A DNA stretch of 34,814 nt. Source: Nannocystis sp. (GTDB taxonomy: Bacteria; Myxococcota_A; Polyangia; Nannocystales; Nannocystaceae). The stretch is taken from the NCBI RefSeq assembly GCF_013812955.1, contig NZ_JACCSO010000267.1:1-34814 (forward strand). Direction: 5' to 3'. A program made the position numbers and the translations under genes. The notes below the pieces were generated by a model. The model was not told the DNA's origin. It saw only the letters and a program-made list of their open reading frames with translations, and made no database searches. Shown here piece after piece: positions 18,301-26,248 of the stretch. Position 1 is the stretch's first letter. Each line of letters starts with the position of its first letter.

Positions 18301-21300
18301 ACCTGCCTCGCATTCGTCTGCGCGACGCTGCGGCGGCGAGACCCCCGTCGTCGAGCCGCGCTCGACGAGCTTGAGACCCTCGTGCTCCAAACGGGTCAGT
18401 CACATCTCCGGGCGCACCTCGCCTCCATCCTGCTCGACGACTACCCAAACGATCCCTCGGTCCTTCGCCGGGCCGCTGGACACGCGGAGGCTGCATGCCG
18501 CGCCGACCCCGAGGATGATGCGCTGTGGCAGCTCCAGGCGAGCATCCGCGCGGCGCAGATGACCGCGCACGGGGTCGAGTCGTCCCTTCGCGCAGTCGAG
18601 ATCGCCGCGTGGTTCGCCCAGGAAATTCCGCTGCCGCGTCGTGAAGTGGACGCGATGCGGGTGGCGATGGTTCGCCAGCTCCTGTACGCCGGTCCTCTGA
18701 CGCACCCTGCCGCGCTCGACCTGGCGGACACGTTGATCGCCAGGATCGCCAGTGGCGAGGCTGATGAGCTTTTGCGGCGGCTCGTCTGGATCCGCCGTCA
18801 GCGCGGCGCCTCGGATGGCTCATCGCCGGTGACAGGTGCGAGATCTACGTTCGGCCCTCTCGATGAGGCACCTGCCTGGCTCATCGATCTGGTCGTCGAT
18901 CGGCCCCCCACAGTTCCTCACGTGTTCCAACCGGACGACGGTCCTCATGTGATCCGGGCAGCCCTCGTCCGATCCGACCGTGCGAGCGACCTACTGAGCT
19001 GGGTGGTCGAACAGGCGGGCGACGCGCTGCCGGAACTGGTCCCCCAAATCGCCTCGGTCCCCACACTCGGCAGGCGCGATGCGGTCGGGCCGCGCTTGCT
19101 CGCGCTGCTCGCCGAGTTGCTTCAAACACGGCCGTCGTTCGAGCTGCGTAAGCTGGAGGTGCTGTTGCTGCAAAGCTCCCAGGTGTGGGGCGATGGGACG
19201 CCCTACGAGCAGAGCGCGAGCGCTCTCCTCGCCAGCGCAGAGACGCCGGCGCAGACCGCCGAGGCGCTGTTCTTCAAAGGGGTGGAGCGCCTCGAAGCCC
19301 ACCAGGTCACCCAGGCAGGCGCGACGATCCAGGCCGCACGCGAGCACCTCACAGCAGCCGGCGCGATCGCTGCGTCGCACGGCGTCTCACGCTTCGTTCA
19401 TTTTTCCATCCTCGTCTCCAGCGGGAATGCAGCGCGCCGCGGAGAGGACGCGGACCCCGGCAAAGCGCTCGCGTTCTACGAGGAGGCCGCCCGTATCGGC
19501 GCCGACTCGGAACACGAGGAAGCGCGGCTCGCCAAGGTACGAGCGGACGCCATGGTCGAGCGCGGCACGGACGTGGATGTCCGTGAAGCACTCGGATTGC
19601 TCGAGCATGCCCTGCGCATCCGCGACTCCGGCTGGTTGCGCGCCGAGACCTTGCTCAGCGCGCACAGGGCCGAGCTCGCCTGTAAAGATCGGCCTCCGCT
19701 CGAGCGGACACGGCGTGCGTTAGCCAGACTCGAGGAGGCAGTCGAACACGATGATGGCACGCTCGTTGAACCGCTGCTCCAGCTGCGGCTGCGACTGCTG
19801 GACCGATTGCTCAACCTTTCGCCGTCCGATGTCGCAGCACGCCGTCGCCTCGAGGATCTCGCGGCACAACATCCAGAGGTGGCCCGGATCGTCCATATCA
19901 TCCTTTTGCGTCATCAGTTTCCGAGCGGGGTGTCCTTGGACCATCCCGTGGCAGTCGAACTCGCCCAATATACGTTCGGAATCAATGCGCAGATGCGGCA
20001 CAGCCTCGGCGAGTTGGCAGCGGACGGGCCTTCGCCCGTCGAGTGGGCGCGCGATCAGCTCGAGTGCTTGGCGCCCGCGATCGCCGACGAGGGGCGGCCT
20101 GGCCTCCTCGCTGCGCGCGCCCTTCTCTGCGCGTACCTCTGTGAGACGGGAGACGTCGACCCCGGCACGGCGCGCGCAGCGGCGGAAGCCGCCGCCACCG
20201 CGGCCTCGACCATCACCGAGGCGTGGGTGCAGGCATTCATCCTCGGTGAGCTCAGTCGGGCGTTCGCGCCAGACAGCAACTGGGCGCACCCATTCCACGA
20301 TTTTCGGCGGGCGGCCGAGCTGTGCGAGCGCGGATTGGCTCTCGATGGGCTGCCTGATGCGACGAAGCTCGACCTGCTCGGCTACCTCGCCCGTGCGACC
20401 CGCTACCGGACGGACGGCGACATCCACGCGCATCTGGTTCGCGCCGAGGAACTCTACGAACACGTTCTGGCGATGCACCAGGCAGCGGGTCAGGAGCTCG
20501 AAGCGAGCCGCACCCGGGCCAACCTCGCCGAGCTTCGTGCGGCGCTGCAGCGTGGTGGTGAATCGACCGCGCGGCGCAGCGAGATCGACGCTCTGCGCTC
20601 GGCCATCTTGGCGGCCGGTGAGGGCGGACTGGCGATCGACCGCGCCGGGCTGGCGCGCGAGCTGACGCAGCTCGGAAGCTCGACGCCAGGGGACGCGGGT
20701 ACGGCATTGCTGCGGGAAGGTGAGACACACTTCGCGGCGCTGCCCTGGGATCGGATGAACCCGGGTCTGGTCGAATCCTCAGCCAACTATCGGACGATCT
20801 GCCTCGCCGAACTTGCTGTGCGCGAAGGGGACGTCCAGCGAGGGCTCGGTCTCTGGCGCACGCGCCTCGACGGATGCGACCGGGCCCGGGCGCCGGCTGC
20901 CTGGGCAATGGCTGCCCACAACCTCGCCGACTTGCTCCTCCGGGTCGGTGGACCTGTAGGGGTACGCGAGGCTTTCGTGCTGTGCACGGCGGCCCTGGCG
21001 ATCCGCACGCCGGAGTCCATCCTGCTTCATCACTGGGAGACCGCGTTTCAGCTCGGTCAAACCGCGGCCGCCCTCCTCGACGCCGGCAACGTCCGGCGTG
21101 AGGTCGTAGAGACCGCGCTGGCGGCTCTGGACAGCGGACTGGCGGCTGCAACGGCTTTGGGTGGAGGCGATCGTCGTTTCCGAACCGGGATCAGCCTGCT
21201 GCGGATCAGTCTTCATACGCCCGGTGCGGCCCGGCTCGAGTCGCTCGCAGTCAAGGCCTGGGGCCATATCAACGCAGGCCGTGTGGCGCTCATCGCGGAT

Positions 21301-22659
21301 GGCGACGCGGCCCGGCTCGAGAGCGACGCGGCGCTGGCTGTGGCGGAAGTGTTGGCTGACCGACTTGCCGAGCGTGGCGTCGTCGGCATCGCCGAGGGCT
21401 GCACATTCGTCCTCGGCGGGGAGGATGCGGCCCGCGTGCTGCCCTGGATGGTGCGCGCCGCAGGCTGCGCCCAGCGCCGGCTCACAGCCCGTATGTACCG
21501 CCCGGACGCGGTACCTCATGCCATATGGGTGGCCTGGCTGACCGCGGTACACGGGGGGTTGGCCGGAGACATCGCGCGCGCGCTCGAGCGGGTCCAGGTA
21601 CATGCTCCCGAGTTTCTCGGTGGTGAACCGGATCTGGACGGGCTCACCCAGTGGTTGGGGAGCCACCCACATTCGGCCGCAATCGTCGTCCTGCGCGTGC
21701 ATGCGGGCTATCTGGCCGCGGTGCTCGACTGGCACGACGGCCTGCGGGTCCGCGTGGCCCGGCTGTCCGCGCCGCCACCACCGTGCGATGAGGCCGCGCT
21801 GGCGCGAAACATCAACCTCACAGGTTACAGCGACATGTACATTCAGACGGGCCGCTGGGCCGACGAGCATGTCACGGGTCCGTTGCGCCGTCTCGCTCCG
21901 GAGCGGCTGCGACACCTCCTGTGGCTCCCCGCTGGGCCGCTGCGGATGCTGAGTCCCATGCACCTCTGGCCCGGCGTGGCCGTCAGCCTAGCGGTGGATC
22001 CTTTCCTGCGCGCGTGGCCGCAGCCACTGCAATCCCGCGTGGCAATGGTGGTGGCGGACACCGCGTCGACGATCCCGGGCGTCGTGTCATTGACGACCAC
22101 ACTGGCCACCCTGGCCGCGGAGATCGGCCCCACGCGCGTGAGGCTGAGCCGTGGTGCACTCTGGGGCAGTCACCTTGCGACGAAGGTACCGGGCATGGTC
22201 GACGGCCCGGCCGATGCGAACGGGTTGCTGTGCGAGGTGGCCGAGGCCGAGGTCGTCGTGCTCATGTGTCATGGTCGCGCCGGCGGACCCGACGATGCCG
22301 AGCTAGAGGTGACCACCGTCGATGGCAGCCCGGAGACCCTGACCATCCAGGCGATAGCCGCCAACCCGCGGCGGGTCAAAGGACAGACCTTCATCCTCCT
22401 GTCCTGCGAGACAGGCCGGACGGGCACCTGGATCCATCAAGCCGGCGGACTGGCCGGCGCGCTGCTCGCTTGCGGCGCCCGCTACGTGCTGGCGCCCCTG
22501 TGGCCAGTCCAGGTGCATGTCGCGTGCGAGGTCGGCGCTGCTGCCCTGAGGGCCCTCGCTGCAGGTCGCGATCTCGCTGAACTACTCGCCGCGCCCGGGC
22601 GGGAAAGGTCCGCTGCGGATGACATCTCGCGGGTTGCATTCGTGCTGTGGATGGCCTGA
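15376..22659 (+). CDS. Giant TPR-repeat protein with C-terminal CHAT (caspase-like) protease domain
   Basis: C-terminus has VVVLMCHGRAGGPDDAELEV (His codon 22270-22272) and TFILLSCETGRTGTWIHQAGGLAGALLACGARYVLAPLWPV (Cys codon 22405-22407), the CHAT His/Cys dyad pattern; long helical TPR-like N-terminal part. Likely start is ATG 15514 or 15559. Confidence 0.85.
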   Translation: MSSLAFRPKPTFLHEFALRPQPISPQDSRASTGIVKSWWRHFNPRAMASDRPVGQTALVGTMTTASELLDALADSALDRRLVLYEKANPAVTAEELRGLAKGLAVMGWLTLRLEAGPPGRSLPSVGDAGLHLRTESATLADAAAIWLHPGGAATDEPTLLRHLARYLELACQAGAGASRDLLMLYFALLATRAGAVAEARLQLEALRPFAGDTDAWQRANDLLEPLATDPVLREAPWVRVAAASMWASLDIPAAAAIEPSFDDLLQAASTSPPVPVLQQLLAIDHPLGRALGNLLTHLRDRGIREQLAEDPTVLMIVRAAWTKAERCDPGLPIPPGLRTWALAVGRAGDLAATRLAGWLLHDAGQLTAEEMASMAALAVRASDLEFLAKHARDGDQRMYWLDLYRSLNGLPGALADAVLATCVRRAPQEAEVELCVQERDVLAAAVPTMGQHTREMVEALLHILQMTVDDRAAAELVWPRFLAIAATFDPTHGSPPKPVEPLTIGLLELAAERTRVMSPRQALRVALLLVHWLPGQGHPLFERVFAEQAVHAIVAAEEVNLLPRAASLIDWLLVHGGVRHTLAELRYYQVKIAMPELLRAPKARLKALRVLDDVVRSARGTGSGWCEVKASCLWITISLLDLPVGPARAVALANATAVLDAAESAALAWEMLPELCSERARILTLGGDVEGGVEAWRRAIAHTEPDRHLSFRADLLGNLAQSLLFSHRPGNLDEAEAAAREALACLPPDSGASTTAFTRGILGHVLALHRKETLDEAIVLLEDTLRVPLQRLGLTHPATLRLALVLAYKRKQQLAVARHHLDVVLAEHADLEDVVMLLDAAGRATELDTVDGQDSARALVERLWRRHIDSPWQPILELLRTLATDLRPAAPLAHAYIVGELPHHPVVDSLLRQAIDRQVEVLPRSLLAACLERGFVGPEHLHLRGKIYIALRQTQELRDEFERLLAGPQTEADRATCLAFVCATLRRRDPRRRAALDELETLVLQTGQSHLRAHLASILLDDYPNDPSVLRRAAGHAEAACRADPEDDALWQLQASIRAAQMTAHGVESSLRAVEIAAWFAQEIPLPRREVDAMRVAMVRQLLYAGPLTHPAALDLADTLIARIASGEADELLRRLVWIRRQRGASDGSSPVTGARSTFGPLDEAPAWLIDLVVDRPPTVPHVFQPDDGPHVIRAALVRSDRASDLLSWVVEQAGDALPELVPQIASVPTLGRRDAVGPRLLALLAELLQTRPSFELRKLEVLLLQSSQVWGDGTPYEQSASALLASAETPAQTAEALFFKGVERLEAHQVTQAGATIQAAREHLTAAGAIAASHGVSRFVHFSILVSSGNAARRGEDADPGKALAFYEEAARIGADSEHEEARLAKVRADAMVERGTDVDVREALGLLEHALRIRDSGWLRAETLLSAHRAELACKDRPPLERTRRALARLEEAVEHDDGTLVEPLLQLRLRLLDRLLNLSPSDVAARRRLEDLAAQHPEVARIVHIILLRHQFPSGVSLDHPVAVELAQYTFGINAQMRHSLGELAADGPSPVEWARDQLECLAPAIADEGRPGLLAARALLCAYLCETGDVDPGTARAAAEAAATAASTITEAWVQAFILGELSRAFAPDSNWAHPFHDFRRAAELCERGLALDGLPDATKLDLLGYLARATRYRTDGDIHAHLVRAEELYEHVLAMHQAAGQELEASRTRANLAELRAALQRGGESTARRSEIDALRSAILAAGEGGLAIDRAGLARELTQLGSSTPGDAGTALLREGETHFAALPWDRMNPGLVESSANYRTICLAELAVREGDVQRGLGLWRTRLDGCDRARAPAAWAMAAHNLADLLLRVGGPVGVREAFVLCTAALAIRTPESILLHHWETAFQLGQTAAALLDAGNVRREVVETALAALDSGLAAATALGGGDRRFRTGISLLRISLHTPGAARLESLAVKAWGHINAGRVALIADGDAARLESDAALAVAEVLADRLAERGVVGIAEGCTFVLGGEDAARVLPWMVRAAGCAQRRLTARMYRPDAVPHAIWVAWLTAVHGGLAGDIARALERVQVHAPEFLGGEPDLDGLTQWLGSHPHSAAIVVLRVHAGYLAAVLDWHDGLRVRVARLSAPPPPCDEAALARNINLTGYSDMYIQTGRWADEHVTGPLRRLAPERLRHLLWLPAGPLRMLSPMHLWPGVAVSLAVDPFLRAWPQPLQSRVAMVVADTASTIPGVVSLTTTLATLAAEIGPTRVRLSRGALWGSHLATKVPGMVDGPADANGLLCEVAEAEVVVLMCHGRAGGPDDAELEVTTVDGSPETLTIQAIAANPRRVKGQTFILLSCETGRTGTWIHQAGGLAGALLACGARYVLAPLWPVQVHVACEVGAAALRALAAGRDLAELLAAPGRERSAADDISRVAFVLWMA

Positions 22660-22666
22660 GAGGTCG

Positions 22667-23440
22667 CTAGCACGCGATGGGCTCCGATGATGCGGCGGCC
22701 CCCTCGCCGGTCGTGAACGTGAAACGCAGGGTGTACTCGCCGCAGTGTTGCGGGGGCACCGGGTCGCGGCCACCGCGAAGCACGTAGAGCCGGATCTCCA
22801 CCATCGTCGCCATCCCAGGGGGTAAAGCGATCGGTGGGTCGGCCTGGAACGCTACCGAACCGCCGGTCTCTGGGACGGCGACGTCCCAGCGCGCGGCGGG
22901 TTCGAGCGGGCGTCCCATCGTAAATACGGCCCGAGAACGTATGCACGTCGCGTCGAGCCCCACCCTTATCAGCGTCGCCCAGCCGGGTGACTCGTTCTTC
23001 AGCGTGAAGCGCAGAACGGGCAACGGAACGCCGTCGGTGCTCATACGAGGGTGGATATCCAGCAGCACCAGCCCGCCCTCTGAACGCCGCTCGTCAGGGC
23101 GAAGGAACGCAGGCGCGGTCGGCAGAGCCCGCCACGGTGGCGCGCCTGCTGGCCGGTCCGCGTCACCACGCGGGAGGTACGCCACGCGAACGGTATCAAT
23201 CTCTGCCCTGCGCTTCGCCCGCACCCTCGTGAGCTCGTCGAACCACGCGGTGTCGATGAGGCCACGCCTCTCGGCGGCCTCCACGAACCAGGCGGCCTGT
23301 CCCGCCGGCGGCTTCATCGCGGGCCATTCATGGCGCAGCTGCTCGCCCTCAAGCGTGCCCAGGATGAACAGCTTGAGCTCCTCGGCACTGAAGAGCTTGC
23401 ACAGGAGCTCGGCCAGTCTGGCTGCGGTAGTTGGCTGCAT
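22667..23440 (-). CDS. Protein with N-terminal EAD1-like (effector-associated/death-like) domain and beta-rich C-terminal domain
   Basis: LAELLCKLFSAEELKLFILGTLEGEQLRHEWP...AAWFVEAAERRGLIDTAWFDELTRVRAKRRAEIDTVR fits the recalled EAD1 pattern; convergent with the CHAT gene, 7-bp gap. Confidence 0.75.
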   Translation of the reverse strand: MQPTTAARLAELLCKLFSAEELKLFILGTLEGEQLRHEWPAMKPPAGQAAWFVEAAERRGLIDTAWFDELTRVRAKRRAEIDTVRVAYLPRGDADRPAGAPPWRALPTAPAFLRPDERRSEGGLVLLDIHPRMSTDGVPLPVLRFTLKNESPGWATLIRVGLDATCIRSRAVFTMGRPLEPAARWDVAVPETGGSVAFQADPPIALPPGMATMVEIRLYVLRGGRDPVPPQHCGEYTLRFTFTTGEGAAASSEPIAC

Positions 23441-23647
23441 CAGCTCCGGTCGGAGTATCACTGCCCGCGAAGCGCGCTGCAACGTGGGGGTCCGCGCTCG
23501 CGCCCAGGCCGACCGGGAGCCAAGCGTCGGGTCTGTCTGAACCAGAGCAACGAACGGAATCGCGCCCGGAACCGCTAGATTTTTTCGGCCGCCGGCCGCA
23601 TAGGGTCTTCATGGCCGAGGAATTTTCCAGTATTCCGGTAGGTACCC

Positions 23648-24367
23648 ATGCTCCAGCGTGAGACCCCCACGTCGCAGCAAGGCCGGCGTTACCGTCCCCC
23701 GGGGCGCGAGACGACGGTTCCGTGGTCTGCGGGCGGCGCCGAGTTGCCATCGCAACTCTCGCTGGTGGGAGATCTGAATCTATTTGTCGCCGGGGACCTC
23801 GAGCTCCTGGGTTGTCGACGGGTCTCAGTCATCGGTGCGCGCGATGCCTCCGAGGCTGGGCTCCGGCGCGCTGCCAAGCTGGCGCGCACCCTTGCTTCCG
23901 CCGGCGTTGTCGTCGTCGCAGGCCTGGCGCGTGGCATCGACAGGGCCGCTCACGAGGCGGCGATCTCCGCCGGCGGACGGACGATCGCAGTGATCGGAAC
24001 TCCGCTTGATCGCTGCTATCCGGCCGAGCACGCGACGCTCCAGGAAGCGGTCTATCGTGAACATCTTCTTGTATCGCAGTTCCCGAGTGGCGCACCCGTG
24101 CGGGCCGCGAACTTCCCGAAGCGAAATCGCGTCATGGCGATGCTCTCCGACGCCTCTGTCATCGTCGAGGCTGGCGACTCCAGCGGAAGCCTGTCCCAGG
24201 CGGCCGAGACTCAGCGCCTTGGTAAGCCGGTCTTCTTGATGCGGAGTCTGGTGGAGAATAGTGCGTTGAGCTGGCCGGCAGCGTTCCTGCGAAAGGGCGC
24301 CATCGTGCTGGACGACGCGCGACAGGTTTTGGAGGCGTTGGGTCATGGAAGAGGCGCGATCTTATGA
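23648..24367 (+). CDS. DprA/Smf-like (SLOG-type Rossmann) protein, minimal form
   Basis: VSVIGARDASEAGLRRAAKLARTLASAGVVVVAGLARGIDRAAHEAAISAGGRTIAVIGTPLDRCYPAEHATLQEAV...FPKRNRVMAMLSDASVIVEAGDSSGSL matches DprA core motifs. Confidence 0.85.
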   Translation: MLQRETPTSQQGRRYRPPGRETTVPWSAGGAELPSQLSLVGDLNLFVAGDLELLGCRRVSVIGARDASEAGLRRAAKLARTLASAGVVVVAGLARGIDRAAHEAAISAGGRTIAVIGTPLDRCYPAEHATLQEAVYREHLLVSQFPSGAPVRAANFPKRNRVMAMLSDASVIVEAGDSSGSLSQAAETQRLGKPVFLMRSLVENSALSWPAAFLRKGAIVLDDARQVLEALGHGRGAIL

Positions 24368-25079
24368 GATGAATGGCTATAGTGTCTGGCCTTACACAAA
24401 CGAGCATAGTAAGGAGCCGTTTCACATACTGGAGCGGAGTCGCCAATTTGTCTATTCTTTCAAAAATGGGCGTCCATATCGCTACGAAGAGAAGAGCCTG
24501 GACTTCGACGCAATCGTCGAGAGTCTTCTCGTGAAGGCGCGAGCCTGCCCAGCCTTTGACGAAGCCTCTTTGCTCGTCCCCATCCCGCGCTCCGGGATGT
24601 CAGAGCGCTCATTCGTCCGGGATGCAGAGGTGTACCCCTGCCGGGTACTGGCCCAGAGGCTCGCCGACGCTCTACCCGGCGGCCATCGAGTCGTGGAGAG
24701 CTTCACGCGCTGTTTGCCCTTGCCACCTTCCAGCCTCGCTGGACGACGTCCCTCGTTGGCAGAGCACATGAACTCCCTCTCGATCGATTTACACGGCATA
24801 GATGCCCGGCCGATCGTCTTGATCGACGATCTTTTGACGAAAGGGACGCAGTCTATGGCCTGCCTGGTCAAGCTACGCCGATCAGGGTTCGCACGCCGTA
24901 TCAGCGGATTCTATGTCAGCCAGACCGTCCATTGGGGGCCCTCGATCCTTCAACAGCAGCCCTACTTGCTCCACCGCATCGAGTATCGTTCAGGCAATGA
25001 GTACCCGCGCCGTTCCGAGTCCTCGGCCTGGAGAGACTGCCCAAATCAGGGCTTTAGCGGGCTGGACGATCGCGGGTAG
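24345..25079 (+). CDS. ComF/type I phosphoribosyltransferase-like protein
   Basis: LLVPIPRSGMSE... and PRPP-loop motif RPIVLIDDLLTKGTQSMACLVKLRRSG; start overlaps the 3' end of the DprA-like gene by 23 nt. Confidence 0.75.
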   Translation: MEEARSYEMNGYSVWPYTNEHSKEPFHILERSRQFVYSFKNGRPYRYEEKSLDFDAIVESLLVKARACPAFDEASLLVPIPRSGMSERSFVRDAEVYPCRVLAQRLADALPGGHRVVESFTRCLPLPPSSLAGRRPSLAEHMNSLSIDLHGIDARPIVLIDDLLTKGTQSMACLVKLRRSGFARRISGFYVSQTVHWGPSILQQQPYLLHRIEYRSGNEYPRRSESSAWRDCPNQGFSGLDDRG

Positions 25080-25107
25080 GCCTCGCTACCCCGCCCCCCG
25101 ACGCGAC

Positions 25108-25145
25108 GGCATGAGCGCGATCACGGTCTCGATCGCGCTCATGCC
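25108..25145. repeat. 15-bp perfect inverted repeat (hairpin) after the PRTase gene
   Basis: GGCATGAGCGCGATC (25108-25122), loop ACGGTCTC, GATCGCGCTCATGCC (25131-25145); both arms contain an in-frame ATG of the next ORF. Confidence 0.85.
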
Positions 25146-25773
25146 CGCCGGTCTCACGGCCACCGTCGAGAAGGCCGCAGGCATGCTGCACTCCCAGTAT
25201 CGCGCCGACCATGATACCGCCAACGCCGTCGCCTACGGCACCGTCTTCGCGGTCTGCCGCAAGCACGCGCGCCAGGCCGTCACCGTCGACCTCGACGCAT
25301 ACTTCCAGAGGTCCGTGAAGAACAACTACTGCAAGGGCCACGGGCGCAACCCGCTGGCCCGGTGCAGCTCGTTCGACACCCTCGACGCCCGCTGGGACGT
25401 CGGCCTCCCCTTAGCCCCCGCCGACCAGCTCGACGCGGTCATCGACCTCCGGGCCCGCATGTGCCGTCTCGACGAGCAGGACCGCGACATCGTCCTGCAA
25501 ATCTCGCAGCCTGACGAGATCCGGGCCCGCGGCCTGCGGCTCAAGCTCAACACCGTCGTCACCGCCCTGAACTGGCGCGAGGACATGTCCGAGTTCGTGC
25601 GCCGGGTCGCGCCCGAGCGCTGGAAGGTGTTCCAGGTGCTGCCCATCGGCGGCCAGAACGACGGCGCCGTCGACGACCTGCTGATCGACGCCGCCCAGTT
25701 CCGGGCCTTCGTCGACCGCCACGTCCCGCTCGCCAACAACCTCGCCCCGATCGCCGAGGGCAGGGCGCGATGA
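25111..25773 (+). pseudogene. Chimeric ORF: sigma-70/ECF-like N-terminal part fused to a viperin C-terminal fragment
   Basis: N-part TVDLDAYFQRSVKNNYCKGHGRNPL...ARMCRLDEQDRDIVLQISQ resembles sigma region 2/4; from about 25516 reads RARGLRLKLNTVVTALNWREDMSEFVRRVAPERWKVFQVLPIGGQNDGAVDDLLIDAAQFRAFVDRH, a viperin signature. Confidence 0.65.
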
Positions 25774-26069
25774 CCGCGTCCTACGCGATGATCGACCCGC
25801 TCGGCCGCCTCTTCGACAACAGCGCCGGCCACCACACCTACAGCGCCCCGATCCACGAGGTCGGCGTCGCCCGTGCCCTCCGCCAGATCCGCTTTTCCCT
25901 CACCCGCCTGGTCGCCCGCGGGGGGAAATACGCGTGGTCAGCCGGCCGCCACGGGTCGTCGTCTTCGGCGGCGACATTCGCAAGCTCGCCCGCGACATCG
26001 CCGGCCTCGAGGACCTCGAGCTGTTCGGCAGCACCGGCCAGACCGGTCAGGGCGAGCTCCGGCGCGTGA
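25770..26069 (+). pseudogene. Frameshifted 3' end of viperin-like gene
   Basis: MTASYAMIDPLGRLFDNSAGHHTYSAPIHEVGVARALRQIRFSLTRLVARGGKYAWS corresponds to the viperin C-terminus (...SYLILDEYMRFL...DVGVEEAI...RGGKYIWS); homology ends around 25942. Confidence 0.7.
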
Positions 26070-26248
26070 GCGCTGCCCTGCGTGCCGGCGCGGTCCAGCA
26101 GGTCTGCCTCGTGATCCGCTGGGCCGGGCACGGCGAGATCGACGCGATCCGCAAGCTTTGCCGCGCCCTCGGCGTGGCCTGCCGCAGCTTCCACAGCATC
26201 GGCGTTGTCCGCCGCTGGCTGCGCGGCGACTTCACGTTTACGCCGTGA
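25934..26248 (+). CDS. DUF2325-like protein
   Basis: PRVVVFGGDIRKLARDIAG...LRAGAVQQVCLVIRWAGHGEIDAIRKLCRALGVACRSFHSIGVVRRWLRG; GG-D, trailing Rossmann-like pattern; GTG start overlaps the viperin remnant 3' end. Confidence 0.55.
   Translation: MVSRPPRVVVFGGDIRKLARDIAGLEDLELFGSTGQTGQGELRRVSAALRAGAVQQVCLVIRWAGHGEIDAIRKLCRALGVACRSFHSIGVVRRWLRGDFTFTP

Noticed and set aside
19720-21963. Long minus-strand ORFs (336 and 394 aa) inside the CHAT gene
   Set aside because: Antisense to a coherent TPR-CHAT frame; composition consistent with GC-bias artefact.
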